Assembly: GCA_017308235.1 (NCBI GenBank)
Contig: JAFKFL010000007.1
Location: 372,001-436,000, forward strand
DNA length: 64,000 bases
Origin: Alphaproteobacteria bacterium
Lineage (GTDB): Bacteria; Pseudomonadota; Alphaproteobacteria; Reyranellales; Reyranellaceae
Direction of reading: 5' to 3'
Below the pieces are notes generated by a model, which saw only the letters and a program-made list of their open reading frames with translations, was not told the origin of the DNA and made no database searches. The position numbers and the translations under genes were made by a program. Position 1 is the stretch's first letter. Each line of letters opens with the position of its first letter. Below are positions 25,574-34,023 of the stretch, piece by piece.

Positions 25574-26488
25574 CTAGAAACGGAAGCTCACGCCGATGAT
25601 CGGGCCGTAAAGGACTTCGTTGAAGCCGAAGGCGTCCGTGCCGCCGCCTGGCGAGACATAGTCGACTCCCAGCGCGCGAAAGCCGATCAATGCAGCGATC
25701 TGGTAGCCGGTGAACTGCCACGCGTAGGAATAAACGCCGACCGCCTGCCAGGAAATCTGGCTACCCAGCCCGAAGCCGCCGATGTCACCCCTAACGAAAA
25801 TCTGTTGGTTGGGCGTGAATTGGTGACGCACGCGAAAGCCTACGACCGGGTCGACCCATTGAATGGCGTCCGCACGGGCGATGGCGAACCCGGCGGTGCG
25901 CTCGAGGTGGAGACGAGAGAGATCGACATTGACCTGAGCATCGAGCGTGGCGTCGACCGACAGATTCCAGTAGCGAAAGCCCCCAACAGCATCGAGAGCG
26001 GTAAATGACCCCTCTGAGCCGGGCCAGTGAAAGAGCTCGTAGATGCCTCCCATCTCGACGATGGCGATCTGGGTCGTCAACGCTGCGCTGGCTGTGGCAG
26101 TGATCTTCAGGCCCGCGATGGGGTTGCGATAGTTGGTCTGGTTTGCGCCAAAACCGAGTTTCGCGAAAACGAGATCTGAGTAGAAGCCAACACGTCCCTT
26201 GTTTGCCTCGAAATAGCCCATGAATCCGCCGAGCGAATCGCTCTTTTGCACCAGATCGATGAAGCTTGCGTTGGTCCCTATGGTCTGGTTGCGCGCGGTG
26301 ACATTGCCAGAGATGTTTATGGCCCAGCCATAGAGGGCAGCATTGAATCGCCAGGGCTCGGGGTCAGAACGAGGACTATCTTCCGCCAGGACCGGGCAAG
26401 TGAGCGCCAGCCAGGCTCCGGCAACGATCACAAGCGTCGAAATTGGCAAACCCGCCATCGGTCGCAAAGCTTGCCGCATGATACTCAC
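25574..26488 (-). CDS. Outer-membrane beta-barrel-like protein, copy 1
   Basis: 304 residues with a signal peptide ending near VLAED. The mature protein alternates short hydrophobic strands (WRFNAALYGWAINISGNVT, GRVGFYSDLVFAKLGFG, AIQWVDPVVGFRVRHQF) and ends with an aromatic-terminated strand (GPIIGVSFRF), the usual sorting signal for barrels. A paralogue at 35814-36821 shares long stretches such as ASFIDLVQKSDSL and HQFTP. I recognise no named porin family. A CTATGCAG-type motif precedes it. Confidence 0.75.
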   Translation of the reverse strand: MSIMRQALRPMAGLPISTLVIVAGAWLALTCPVLAEDSPRSDPEPWRFNAALYGWAINISGNVTARNQTIGTNASFIDLVQKSDSLGGFMGYFEANKGRVGFYSDLVFAKLGFGANQTNYRNPIAGLKITATASAALTTQIAIVEMGGIYELFHWPGSEGSFTALDAVGGFRYWNLSVDATLDAQVNVDLSRLHLERTAGFAIARADAIQWVDPVVGFRVRHQFTPNQQIFVRGDIGGFGLGSQISWQAVGVYSYAWQFTGYQIAALIGFRALGVDYVSPGGGTDAFGFNEVLYGPIIGVSFRF

Positions 26489-26558
26489 CCCGCCCTTTCT
26501 GCCGCAGGCCAGAGCAGCAGGATCTCAACAGGACGGTGACCGCGCTGTTTGGACCGCA

Positions 26559-26576
26559 CTATGCAGAATCGGCGAA
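26559..26576 (+). promoter_or_regulatory. CTATGCAGAATCGGC-type motif, copy 4
   Basis: Reads CTATGCAGAATCGGCGAA, 71-88 bases upstream of the beta-barrel gene start (26488, minus) and opposite in orientation. Confidence 0.6.
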
Positions 26577-26659
26577 GTTGTCAGCGGAGGCCCAGGCGCA
26601 CGGTCGGCACGAGCGGTCGGTCGGCCGAGCGGCGACACTGCAAAATGATTTCGAGTGAG

Positions 26660-27637
26660 TTACGGGACAGAATCGAATGAACTGAGCCCATCAACCGTCG
26701 AACGACGTAGAGTTGCCGACGGTGCTTCGCCGAATATCGAGCGATACGCCGCGGCGAACCGGCCGGGCTCTGAAAAGCCAAAGTTTCTCGCGATCGTTGC
26801 GATGCTTGCCGTTGCAATATTGCTCCGCATGAGCTGTGAACGAGCGAGGTTCAGTCGGCGCAGCCGGGCATAACTAAGCGGGCTCCGTCCGATGAACTCG
26901 GCGCAGCACATGCGCAACGTTCGCTCTGGCACGCCAATGGCTGCGCAAAGGGCTGACGTCGGCAGCGGTCGGCCGCGTTGCGATTCAAGGACATGCTCGA
27001 AGCGATCCATGATCGCCGCGTGACGCTGACGAGTGGTGGAACTGCAGCGGGGCTTACCGCTTGTGAGAGCTTGTACAAGCGCGTGGATTAGATCCTGCTC
27101 GAGCGCGCGCGCGACTTCCCGATGCGCCATCAGGTCTGGCCTCGATCGGACAAGGTCACAGGCCTGCGTGTATAGGCGAAGAAAGCGTCCTGAGACCTTC
27201 GGTGGCATTCGCAAGAACCGGGGCACTTTAGGTGGCTCCCAATCCTCCCCAGTCAGCGTTCTGCTGAATCTGTGAAGCTGGTCTGGCGTTAGAGAAACCA
27301 GACCCCAGCGCGCAGATCCAAGCGTCTGTTGGTGGAAATGCTCGCCGCGGCTGTGAAGGATCATTTCGCCCCGGCGCAACGGTACGCCGTTCCAGACCGG
27401 TTGCGGGTCATTATGTAGAGGAAAAGAAACGAATACCGGCGCCGGGGCGAGGGATATGAAGGCGATGCGCGGTGCTCTTTCAACGATACGGACGAGTCTG
27501 ATGTGGTCCAGTTGGACCCATGTCACGTCCGATCTGAAAGCATCGCTTCTCGTTAGCACGAGGGCGATGGTCAGCCCTGGCACGTTCCTGGGATAGTCAT
27601 CGGGATCTGTAAAGGTGTTGGTGCCGCACCCAATCAT
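26660..27637 (-). CDS. AraC-family transcriptional regulator 3
   Basis: From the ATG at 27637 it is 325 residues, the same length as regulators 1 and 2, and its opening MIGCGTNTFTDPDDY lines up with theirs; the frame is open to a GTG at 27691 without a visible ribosome site. The HTH core reads MDRFEHVLESQRGRPLPTSA, then IGVPERTLRMCCAEFIGRSP and FGFSEPGRFAAAYRSIFGEA. It is more diverged than the other two. It diverges from the formylglycine/sulfatase operon with two motif copies in between. Confidence 0.88.
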   Translation of the reverse strand: MIGCGTNTFTDPDDYPRNVPGLTIALVLTRSDAFRSDVTWVQLDHIRLVRIVERAPRIAFISLAPAPVFVSFPLHNDPQPVWNGVPLRRGEMILHSRGEHFHQQTLGSARWGLVSLTPDQLHRFSRTLTGEDWEPPKVPRFLRMPPKVSGRFLRLYTQACDLVRSRPDLMAHREVARALEQDLIHALVQALTSGKPRCSSTTRQRHAAIMDRFEHVLESQRGRPLPTSALCAAIGVPERTLRMCCAEFIGRSPLSYARLRRLNLARSQLMRSNIATASIATIARNFGFSEPGRFAAAYRSIFGEAPSATLRRSTVDGLSSFDSVP

Positions 27638-27732
27638 TGGCCATCGCTTTGCCGCGCGAGCGGATTGGCAGGTTGGAGCCTTTTCGGACACGCATAGACA
27701 AGGGAAGAGTAGGGTCGGTGATACGCGGCCGA

Positions 27733-27747
27733 CTATGCAGAATCGGA
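27733..27747 (+). promoter_or_regulatory. CTATGCAGAATCGGC-type motif, copy 5
   Basis: Reads CTATGCAGAATCGGA, 96 bases upstream of the AraC regulator 3 start and in the opposite orientation. It pairs with copy 6 as an inverted repeat about 83 bases apart. Confidence 0.55.
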
Positions 27748-27830
27748 AGGGGGCGACCTAGCTCGTTACTTTTCGGCTGAGTCGCCGCCAAGACGCGGCA
27801 ACCATCCTCTGGCATAGCCATCGAACAATT

Positions 27831-27845
27831 GCCGTTTATGCATAG
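27831..27845 (-). promoter_or_regulatory. CTATGCAGAATCGGC-type motif, copy 6
   Basis: On the minus strand it reads CTATGCATAAACGGC, 104-118 bases upstream of the FGE start. It differs from copy 2 by a single base. Confidence 0.5.
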
Positions 27846-27948
27846 CTCTCCGCAGCATCACCGGTGAACAGTAACGCTGTCTAACAACGATGATGAGATT
27901 GCTCCATCGCTCCCATCCGAGGAGCAATCGGGTAACGGCGAGAGGCGC

Positions 27949-28923
27949 ATGGACGACTGCAGCATCGCGTCTGTGGAGCAGCCGCAGCGAACGGCGCCAT
28001 CGAACATGATCTATGTTCCCGGCGGCACGTTCCGCATGGGCTCCGATAAGCATTACCCGGAAGAAGCGCCAGCTCATCGCGTGACGGTTCACGGTTTTTG
28101 GATCGACCCCACGCCTGTAACCAATCGTGAGTTCCGCCGATTCGTGAACGATACCGGCTACGTTACTTTCGCCGAAATCGCACCAGATCCGAAAGACTAT
28201 CCCGGCGCACTGCCGCAGATGCTGCGGGCGGCGTCCCTTGTATTCACGCCGCCGAACACGCCGGTTGATCTCCGCGACTGGTCACAGTGGTGGTCATTCA
28301 AAGCCGGCGCCAATTGGCGTCGACCCTATGGACGCCGTAGCTCGGCAAGCGGGCTCAACGACCATCCCGTGGTTCACATCGCTTATCGCGACGCCGAAGC
28401 TTACGCCAAATGGGCCGGCAAGGAGCTGCCAAGCGAAGCCGAATGGGAATTTGCTGCGCGTGGCGGTCTGGATGGCGCCGAATTCGCCTGGGGCGACGAG
28501 TTCACGCCTGGCGGCAAACACATGGCCAATACCTGGCAGGGCAACTTCCCACACGAGAATCTTTGCGCCGATAGCTTTGACCGTACGTCACCTGTGATGG
28601 CGTTTCCGCCCAACGCTTACGGCATCTGCGACATGATCGGCAATGTTTGGGAATGGACGACCGATTGGTGGTCGGCCAAGCACCGGGCTGACGAGACGGA
28701 GTCGTGCTGCGTTCACGAGGATCCGCGCAGTGGGTGCGAGGGCGAAAGCTACGATCCGCGTCTGCCCACAATCAAAATTCCCCGCAAAGTTATCAAAGGT
28801 GGCTCCCACCTCTGCGCGCCGAACTACTGCCGTCGCTATCGCCCTGCCGCGCGCCATGCGGAGCCGGTGGACACGTCCACCAGCCATCTCGGGTTCAGGT
28901 GTGTCATCCGAACAAAGGAGTGA
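27949..28923 (+). CDS. Formylglycine-generating enzyme (FGE/SUMF1 family)
   Basis: 324 residues. It converts the active-site cysteine of sulfatases to formylglycine. NMIYVPGGTFRMGSDKHYPEE opens the domain, ELPSEAEWEFAARGG and MIGNVWEWTTDWW are the family's core motifs, and GGSHLCAPNYCRRYR contains the catalytic pair C289 and C294, matching human C336 and C341. The C-terminal HLGFRC is also conserved. Its likely client, the sulfatase, starts 4 bases after the stop, so the pair is one operon. Confidence 0.95.
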   Translation: MDDCSIASVEQPQRTAPSNMIYVPGGTFRMGSDKHYPEEAPAHRVTVHGFWIDPTPVTNREFRRFVNDTGYVTFAEIAPDPKDYPGALPQMLRAASLVFTPPNTPVDLRDWSQWWSFKAGANWRRPYGRRSSASGLNDHPVVHIAYRDAEAYAKWAGKELPSEAEWEFAARGGLDGAEFAWGDEFTPGGKHMANTWQGNFPHENLCADSFDRTSPVMAFPPNAYGICDMIGNVWEWTTDWWSAKHRADETESCCVHEDPRSGCEGESYDPRLPTIKIPRKVIKGGSHLCAPNYCRRYRPAARHAEPVDTSTSHLGFRCVIRTKE

Positions 28924-28926
28924 GAA

Positions 28927-30675
28927 ATGTCCAATGCCAACGACGAAGACAAAGCGGGGCTGAGCAAGAGCGCACTCAATCGCCGCAGGATGCTGCTTGC
29001 CAGCACCGCCATCGCCGCGGTGTCAGGGTTGAGCACGGCCGTTGAAGTTGCTCAGGCGCAACAAGCGTCGCCGTCAGGCAAACCGAACATTCTCGTGATC
29101 ATGGGTGATGATGTCGGCTGGTTCAACATCGGCGCTTACCATCGCGGAATCATGTCGGGCAAGACACCAAATCTCGACAAGCTGGCGTCTGAAGGCATGA
29201 TATTCACTGACTACTACGCCGAGGCGAGTTGCACCGCCGGGCGCGCCAATTTCATCACCGGCGAGATCCCGCTTCGCACCGGGTTGACCACCGTCGGCCA
29301 GGCCGGCGCCGATGTCGGCATTCCCGATGAGGCCGCGACGCTCGCCTCTGCACTCAAGGCACAAGGTTATGCCACAGGCCAATTTGGCAAGAACCACCTC
29401 GGCGATTTGAACAAGTATCTCCCGACGGTACACGGCTTCGACGAGTTCTTCGGATATCTGTATCACCTCGATGCGATGTCGGATCCGTATTGGTACTCGT
29501 TCCCTGTCGACCAGGACTATTACAACAAGTATGGCCCGCGCAGCCTGATCCACAGCTTCGCGACCGACACGGACGATGCGACCGTGATGCCGCGCTGGGG
29601 CAAGGTCGGCAAGCAGAGGATCGTCGATGAGGGGCCGCTGCCGCCATTCCCGGACATGTCGAACGTGCCGAACATGCACGACCTGCCGTTCCTGAAGGCG
29701 AAGTACGACATGACCACCTTCGACGAAGTGCTGGTCAAGGCGTCCAGCGACTTCATGGACAAGGCGAAGAAGGACGGCAAGCCGTTCTTCCTCTGGCACA
29801 ATACAACGCGCATGCACGTCTGGACCTTCCTCTCGAAGAAGTACAGTTCGATGCAGAACAGCCAGACGAACTACGGTCTCGAGGAAGCTGGCATGGCGCA
29901 GTTGGATGACGGCGTCGGCGCCTTGCTGAAGCACCTCGACGATATCGGTGAGGCCAAGAACACGATCGTCATCTTCACCACGGACAATGGCGCAGAGGTG
30001 TTCACCTGGCCCGATGGCGGCATGACGCCGTTCAAGAATACCAAGGGCACCGTCGGCGAGGGTGGTTTCCGCGTGCCGTGCATCATTCGCTGGCCCGGCC
30101 AGGTCAAGCCGGGCACGGTCGAGAACGGGATCTTCTCCGGCCTCGACTGGTTCCCCACCCTGATGGCGGCGGCCGGTAACCCGAACATCACGGATCAGCT
30201 GTTGAAAGGCGTGAAGCTCGGCGACCGGACTTACAAGAACCATCTCGACGGCTACAACCAGATGGACCTCCTGACAGGCAAGGGGCCGTCCAAGCGTCGC
30301 GAGATCTTCTACTTCGGGGGGCCGAATCTGGGCGCAGTTCGCATCGACGACTTCAAGTTCACGTTCTTTCAACAGCCCTACGGCTGGCCAGGTGAAAAGA
30401 TCACCACGGACATGCCCGTGATGGTGAATATTCGCCAGGATCCCTTCGAGCGTACGCCGATGATTCGCGGCGAATCGACCAACACAGGCGCCTTCGGCTA
30501 TGGCAACGACTTCTATGCCCGAGAGTTCTGGCGCTTCGTCCTCGTCCAGCAGTTTGTCGCGAAGCTGGCGCTAACGGCAGTCGACTATCCGCCGATGCAG
30601 GACCCGGCGTCCTTCAATCTCGATGCAGTGAAGAAGAAGATCGAGGAGATGGTCAAGAGCCACGCAGGTCAGTAA
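28927..30675 (+). CDS. Exported sulfatase (arylsulfatase family)
   Basis: 582 residues. A twin-arginine signal (LNRRRMLLASTAIAAVSG) exports it folded. Metal and active-site residues are visible: D61-D62 in IMGDDVGW, C102 and R106 in CTAGR, K155 and H157 in GKNHLGD, and D353-N354 in FTTDNGAE. The signature CTAGR lacks the proline of the usual C-x-P-S-R, a variant. After FGE modification it should hydrolyse a sulfate ester in the periplasm. The TauE-like gene downstream could dispose of sulfur anions. The substrate is unknown. Confidence 0.93.
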   Translation: MSNANDEDKAGLSKSALNRRRMLLASTAIAAVSGLSTAVEVAQAQQASPSGKPNILVIMGDDVGWFNIGAYHRGIMSGKTPNLDKLASEGMIFTDYYAEASCTAGRANFITGEIPLRTGLTTVGQAGADVGIPDEAATLASALKAQGYATGQFGKNHLGDLNKYLPTVHGFDEFFGYLYHLDAMSDPYWYSFPVDQDYYNKYGPRSLIHSFATDTDDATVMPRWGKVGKQRIVDEGPLPPFPDMSNVPNMHDLPFLKAKYDMTTFDEVLVKASSDFMDKAKKDGKPFFLWHNTTRMHVWTFLSKKYSSMQNSQTNYGLEEAGMAQLDDGVGALLKHLDDIGEAKNTIVIFTTDNGAEVFTWPDGGMTPFKNTKGTVGEGGFRVPCIIRWPGQVKPGTVENGIFSGLDWFPTLMAAAGNPNITDQLLKGVKLGDRTYKNHLDGYNQMDLLTGKGPSKRREIFYFGGPNLGAVRIDDFKFTFFQQPYGWPGEKITTDMPVMVNIRQDPFERTPMIRGESTNTGAFGYGNDFYAREFWRFVLVQQFVAKLALTAVDYPPMQDPASFNLDAVKKKIEEMVKSHAGQ

Positions 30676-30696
30676 CGAAAGTTCGGTGAGCTGTTC

Positions 30697-30721
30697 AGGG
30701 GGCGCATATACTGCGCTCCCT
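30697..30721. terminator. Hairpin between convergent sulfatase and small secreted gene
   Basis: AGGGGGCGCA and TGCGCTCCCT pair over 10 positions, with one G-U pair, around a TATAC loop. It sits between convergent genes and can serve both; there is no T tract. Confidence 0.5.
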
Positions 30722-30745
30722 ATCCGGCCGCCACCTTCCGGCGAG

Positions 30746-31036
30746 CTACATACACGAGGCTTGCGCGAGCACGACGGCGTCGAGCCCCAGCATCTGCTCC
30801 TGGGAAAGCGCTGAAGGATCGAGCGGTGCGCCGGTCACGATCGCCGCGTTGGACTTGCGCATAGCGTCGATCGCCGACGCTCGCTTTTCAGGCGGAACCT
30901 TGGTGGACATGCACTGACATGTCTTTTGATCGGTGGTTTCCGTACAAACGCGCATGAACTCATCGTCGGCTCGCGTCGGGGCTGCGCCGCCGAGCGACAG
31001 GCCGGCGACGGCCAAAACAAGTATCGGGCTGCGCAT
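30746..31036 (-). CDS. Small secreted cysteine-rich protein of unknown function
   Basis: 96 residues from the ATG at 31036, with GGGGGAG 6 bases upstream (the adjacent ATG at 31039 is too close to it). A signal peptide (RSPILVLAVAGLSLGGAAPTRA) leads into FMRVCTETTDQKTCQCMSTKVPPEKR with three cysteines, then a helix (AIDAMRKSNAAIVTG) and a C-terminal cysteine. Four cysteines suggest two disulfides. I do not recognise the family. Confidence 0.68.
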   Translation of the reverse strand: MRSPILVLAVAGLSLGGAAPTRADDEFMRVCTETTDQKTCQCMSTKVPPEKRASAIDAMRKSNAAIVTGAPLDPSALSQEQMLGLDAVVLAQASCM

Positions 31037-31326
31037 CATTGTCTCCCCCCCTTTTCTCGAGGTGTCGGCACAGTTCTGTAGAAAATAGCGCTTACGTTAC
31101 ACTACTTTCTTCGCCGCCGACGGCAGCAGGACCGCGAACGACCGTCAAGTCGTCTTTCCGATGGAAGCAGAGCGATCCCGAGTGGCGATTGCGCTATGGT
31201 CGCGTCGATCCGGCCGAGCAGGAACGTCTTCTGGCGCACTCGGGGAAGAACGGCGACGTCAGAAGGCCAAAGCCAAGGCAGCGAAGTCGGGTTAGCCGAC
31301 GCGGATGAGCCGGGCAGGAACTCTTG
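31037..31326. other. Gap of 290 bases with a possible gene remnant
   Basis: One frame (31160-31300) reads SDPEWRLRYGRVDPAEQERL, then another reads EERRRQKAKAKAAKSG to a TAG; the two could be a frameshifted C-terminus of a former gene. I cannot name it. Confidence 0.25.
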
Positions 31327-32097
31327 ATGCAGGTCTGGGAACAGCTGTCGACCCATGGAACCTTCCTGGTCTTCGTTGCCGGTGCCGTCTATGCGCAGGC
31401 ACTTACAGGGTTCGCGCTGGCGCTGATCCTGCTCGGCCTGGTCGGCGCCACCAACCTGGTGCCGCTGCCCGATGCGGTGAATGCGTCGACGATCATCGGG
31501 TTCTGCACCGCCTGGCTGTTCCTCTATCGCAATCGCGCTCTGCGTATCGAGAAAGTGCTCGTGCCGACGGTTGTTGCGAGTGCGGGAGGCGTTGTGGTCG
31601 GGGCACTCTTGCTCGGCTGGCTTGCCGGAACGGCCTATCAGGTCCTTCGCCTTGTCCTCGGCGCCAGCATCGTGGCGTGCGCGCTGTCGCTGTGGCGCAC
31701 TGCTCAACCGCTGCAAGCAATGTCGTCTCCCAAGGCCTTTGCCCTCACTGGCGGCATTGCCGGCATCTTGGGAGGCATGTTCTCCGCAGGAGGACCGCCT
31801 CTGGTTTATCTGCTGTACCGGCAACCGAAGCCTCTGGCGTGGGTTCGGCAGTCACTTATGGTGATCTTCGGGTTTAGCACGTCGCTGCGTCTGTTCATCG
31901 TAGTGCCGTCCGGTCAGTTCTCGCTCTTGGCGCTGCAGCTGGCGGCAGAAGCCCTGCCTGTTGTTTTTCTCATGACCTACTTTGCCGTGCGCCACCCACT
32001 GCCTCTGTCACCCAAGCTGTTCAGAGCAATCATTTGCATCCTGCTGATCACGACGGGGCTCAGCATGGGCATCGGCGCCTTCATGGCGATGCGCTGA
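31327..32097 (+). CDS. TauE/SafE-family membrane transporter
   Basis: 256 residues from the ATG at 31327 (the TTG at 31324 is adjacent). It has eight hydrophobic helices in two repeats. The first repeat has FVAGAVYAQALTGFALALI and the second FALTGGIAGILGGMFSAGG, with the paired glycines of TSUP/TauE-SafE proteins, which export sulfite or sulfonate and related anions. Given the sulfatase operon upstream, sulfur anion export is a reasonable but unproven role; it has its own gap upstream. Confidence 0.85.
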   Translation: MQVWEQLSTHGTFLVFVAGAVYAQALTGFALALILLGLVGATNLVPLPDAVNASTIIGFCTAWLFLYRNRALRIEKVLVPTVVASAGGVVVGALLLGWLAGTAYQVLRLVLGASIVACALSLWRTAQPLQAMSSPKAFALTGGIAGILGGMFSAGGPPLVYLLYRQPKPLAWVRQSLMVIFGFSTSLRLFIVVPSGQFSLLALQLAAEALPVVFLMTYFAVRHPLPLSPKLFRAIICILLITTGLSMGIGAFMAMR

Positions 32098-32118
32098 ACA
32101 AGACCTCAAGAAGGTTGC

Positions 32119-33453
32119 TCAGGACGGACGGCCTGCCGTCCTGGCTGCCAGTTTTTGCGCGGGCGCATGCCGCTGGCGCAGTGCCAGTGGGCGGTGGGGA
32201 TTGCGAGCGGCGGCGTCCCACATCAGGCGCGGATCGAAGGCCTCGGCGGCGACGATGGTCAACAGGACGACAGCGCAGAAGGCCACGGCACCGATGCCGG
32301 GTTCGATGGTCGCGACCGCGCCGAACTGCACCAGCGCGCCCAGCAGGGATTCCATGAAGATGTCGACCATCGACCATCGTCCGATCCAGGCGACGACGTA
32401 GTAAAGCCGGGTCCGTTGCGGCAGCAGGATGCTGGCGCCGGCTTCCGTGGTCACCAGCATGGTGGCCATCAGCATGAGGCCGAGGCCGATCAGCTTGAAC
32501 ACCGGCACCAGGATGCTGGCGAAGAAGACCAGCAGCGCCAGCGGATACATCTGCGAGGCCAGCAGCTCCTCGACACCGCCCAGGATGGTGCTGGGCGCGC
32601 CGGCGCCGGACTGGATGACGGTCAGCACCGGATAGTAATTGGCCGGGATATAGAAGATGGCGGCGGCGATCACGAAGGCCCAGGTCCGGTTCAGGCTGTC
32701 GGGCTTGCGCGCATGCAGCGCCGAGCCGCAGCGCGGACAGTGGGCGTCATGGTGGGCCGGCACGCTCACCAGGCCGCAGGCCTCGCAGCCGATGGCGCCG
32801 GGCCGGAACGCGAGCGGTCGCGGCTCTGCGATCGGTGCATGGGTCTGTCCGGTGCGCTCGATCGCCTCCCACACCGCGCCGGGGTCGAGCACGGTATCGG
32901 CCCATACGACGACGATCGTCAGCAGGCCCAGCGCATAGACGGCGGGTCCGATGTCCATTTGCACAATGTCGCCGAGCTTGGTGTAGGCGACGAACACGCC
33001 CAGCAGCAGCACCTCCAGCATCGACCAGATGCTGATCTTGCGCGCGAACAGGAAGACGCCACGCAGGTTCGGCAATGGCTGCTGCAGCCGGAGCCCCACC
33101 AATACGTAGATGGCGCCGGCGAACTTGCCGAGTGGGGCGAGGCCGGTGGTGAACACCACCGCCACGGCCAGCGGCCACAGGCCCTGGCGCACCAGTTCGA
33201 GGGGACCGGAGGCGAGTGTGCTCTCGTGCACGATGCCCGCGGTCGAGACCTTCATCAGCATCGCCGTCCACACGATGACGTAGAGGACGAGGGCGGCGAC
33301 GTTGAGGGCGAGGCCACGGTCGAGCGGATTGTGCCGCGTGCGACGCAGCAGGGTGCCGCAGCGCAGGCACTGGGAGTGCATGTCGGGGCCGAGCTCGGGC
33401 ACGACCTGGAACAGGCCGCAGCCCATGCATTCGCGCAGCTCGGGACGGGTCAC
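32119..33453 (-). CDS. pqiA: Paraquat-inducible protein A
   Basis: 444 residues from the GTG at 33453, which overlaps the pqiC stop by 4 bases (GTGA). Two cysteine pairs in the N-terminal half (CMGCGLF, CLRCGTLL) and two more mid-protein (CEACGLV, CPRCGSAL) form two zinc-ribbon-like modules, each followed by four hydrophobic helices. PqiA is the inner-membrane component of the PqiABC lipid transport system. The longer frame up to 33792 lies antiparallel-frame within pqiC and is not real. A fragment of a second pqiA lies at 16389-16482. Confidence 0.92.
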   Translation of the reverse strand: MTRPELRECMGCGLFQVVPELGPDMHSQCLRCGTLLRRTRHNPLDRGLALNVAALVLYVIVWTAMLMKVSTAGIVHESTLASGPLELVRQGLWPLAVAVVFTTGLAPLGKFAGAIYVLVGLRLQQPLPNLRGVFLFARKISIWSMLEVLLLGVFVAYTKLGDIVQMDIGPAVYALGLLTIVVVWADTVLDPGAVWEAIERTGQTHAPIAEPRPLAFRPGAIGCEACGLVSVPAHHDAHCPRCGSALHARKPDSLNRTWAFVIAAAIFYIPANYYPVLTVIQSGAGAPSTILGGVEELLASQMYPLALLVFFASILVPVFKLIGLGLMLMATMLVTTEAGASILLPQRTRLYYVVAWIGRWSMVDIFMESLLGALVQFGAVATIEPGIGAVAFCAVVLLTIVAAEAFDPRLMWDAAARNPHRPLALRQRHAPAQKLAARTAGRPS

Positions 33454-34019
33454 GACTGCAGCATTGCCGCCAGGCCGTCGGTCAGCTCGGCCACGGCGTC
33501 GCTGCTGGCGGCGACCTGGCCCGAGACATTCGGCGTCGGCGGATGCTTGACGATATGGAAGCTTCTCGCCGCGTTGCGCTTGGGCCGGTTGAACTCGATC
33601 GCCGCCTGGGCCTCCAGTGCGAGCTCGCCCGAAGGATCGAGGTCGAGCCGCTGGATGTTGACACCCAGCACGGCATTGGGATCGACCGAGATGGCGCCGC
33701 CCTCGGCATAGATGCGGCTGTCGGGCAGGCGCTGCGACAGGCCGAGCACGATCGTGCGGCTGAGCAGCGTCGCCAGGCTCTCGCCCCACCAATCGTTGGA
33801 CATCACGCCGAGCTTGTAGGCCTGCGACGATCGCACGATCTCGCGGCGGTCGAGATAGCCCGCGAGCCCGATGTCGCGCAGCTGCACCACCTTGGGGCCG
33901 CCATGCAGCACTGGCCCCGGCTTCATCGGGAGGGTGTAGAGCACGGGATCCGGCGATGAACAGGCGGCGGCAAGAGCGGGCAGGGCGAGCCCGACGAATT
34001 GGCGGCGAACGAGCGGCAT
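33450..34019 (-). CDS. pqiC: PqiC-type outer-membrane lipoprotein
   Basis: 189 residues. Signal and lipobox LALPALAAAC place the lipid at C20. Family features include VLYTLPMKPG, VQLRDIGLAGYLDRREIV and a WWGESL motif. In E. coli, PqiC anchors the PqiB needle at the outer membrane. Its start lies 4 bases downstream of the pqiB stop, and its stop overlaps pqiA. Confidence 0.88.
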   Translation of the reverse strand: MPLVRRQFVGLALPALAAACSSPDPVLYTLPMKPGPVLHGGPKVVQLRDIGLAGYLDRREIVRSSQAYKLGVMSNDWWGESLATLLSRTIVLGLSQRLPDSRIYAEGGAISVDPNAVLGVNIQRLDLDPSGELALEAQAAIEFNRPKRNAARSFHIVKHPPTPNVSGQVAASSDAVAELTDGLAAMLQS

Positions 34020-34023
34020 CCGG

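Larger units (their letters stand above)
27638..27948. other. 311-base divergent gap between AraC regulator 3 and the FGE gene
   Basis: The gap holds two inverted copies of the CTATGCAG-type motif (27733-27747 and 27831-27845) and no supportable gene. It is the likely shared promoter region for the regulator and the sulfatase operon. Confidence 0.6.

Noticed and set aside
29074-30372. 432-residue minus-strand frame opposite the sulfatase
   Set aside because: Antisense shadow of a clear sulfatase in GC-rich DNA; no motifs, composition rich in H, R and V.
33454-33792. N-terminal extension of the pqiA frame
   Set aside because: Lies wholly within pqiC in another phase and lacks the PqiA zinc-ribbon start; the GTG at 33453 overlapping the pqiC stop fits better.
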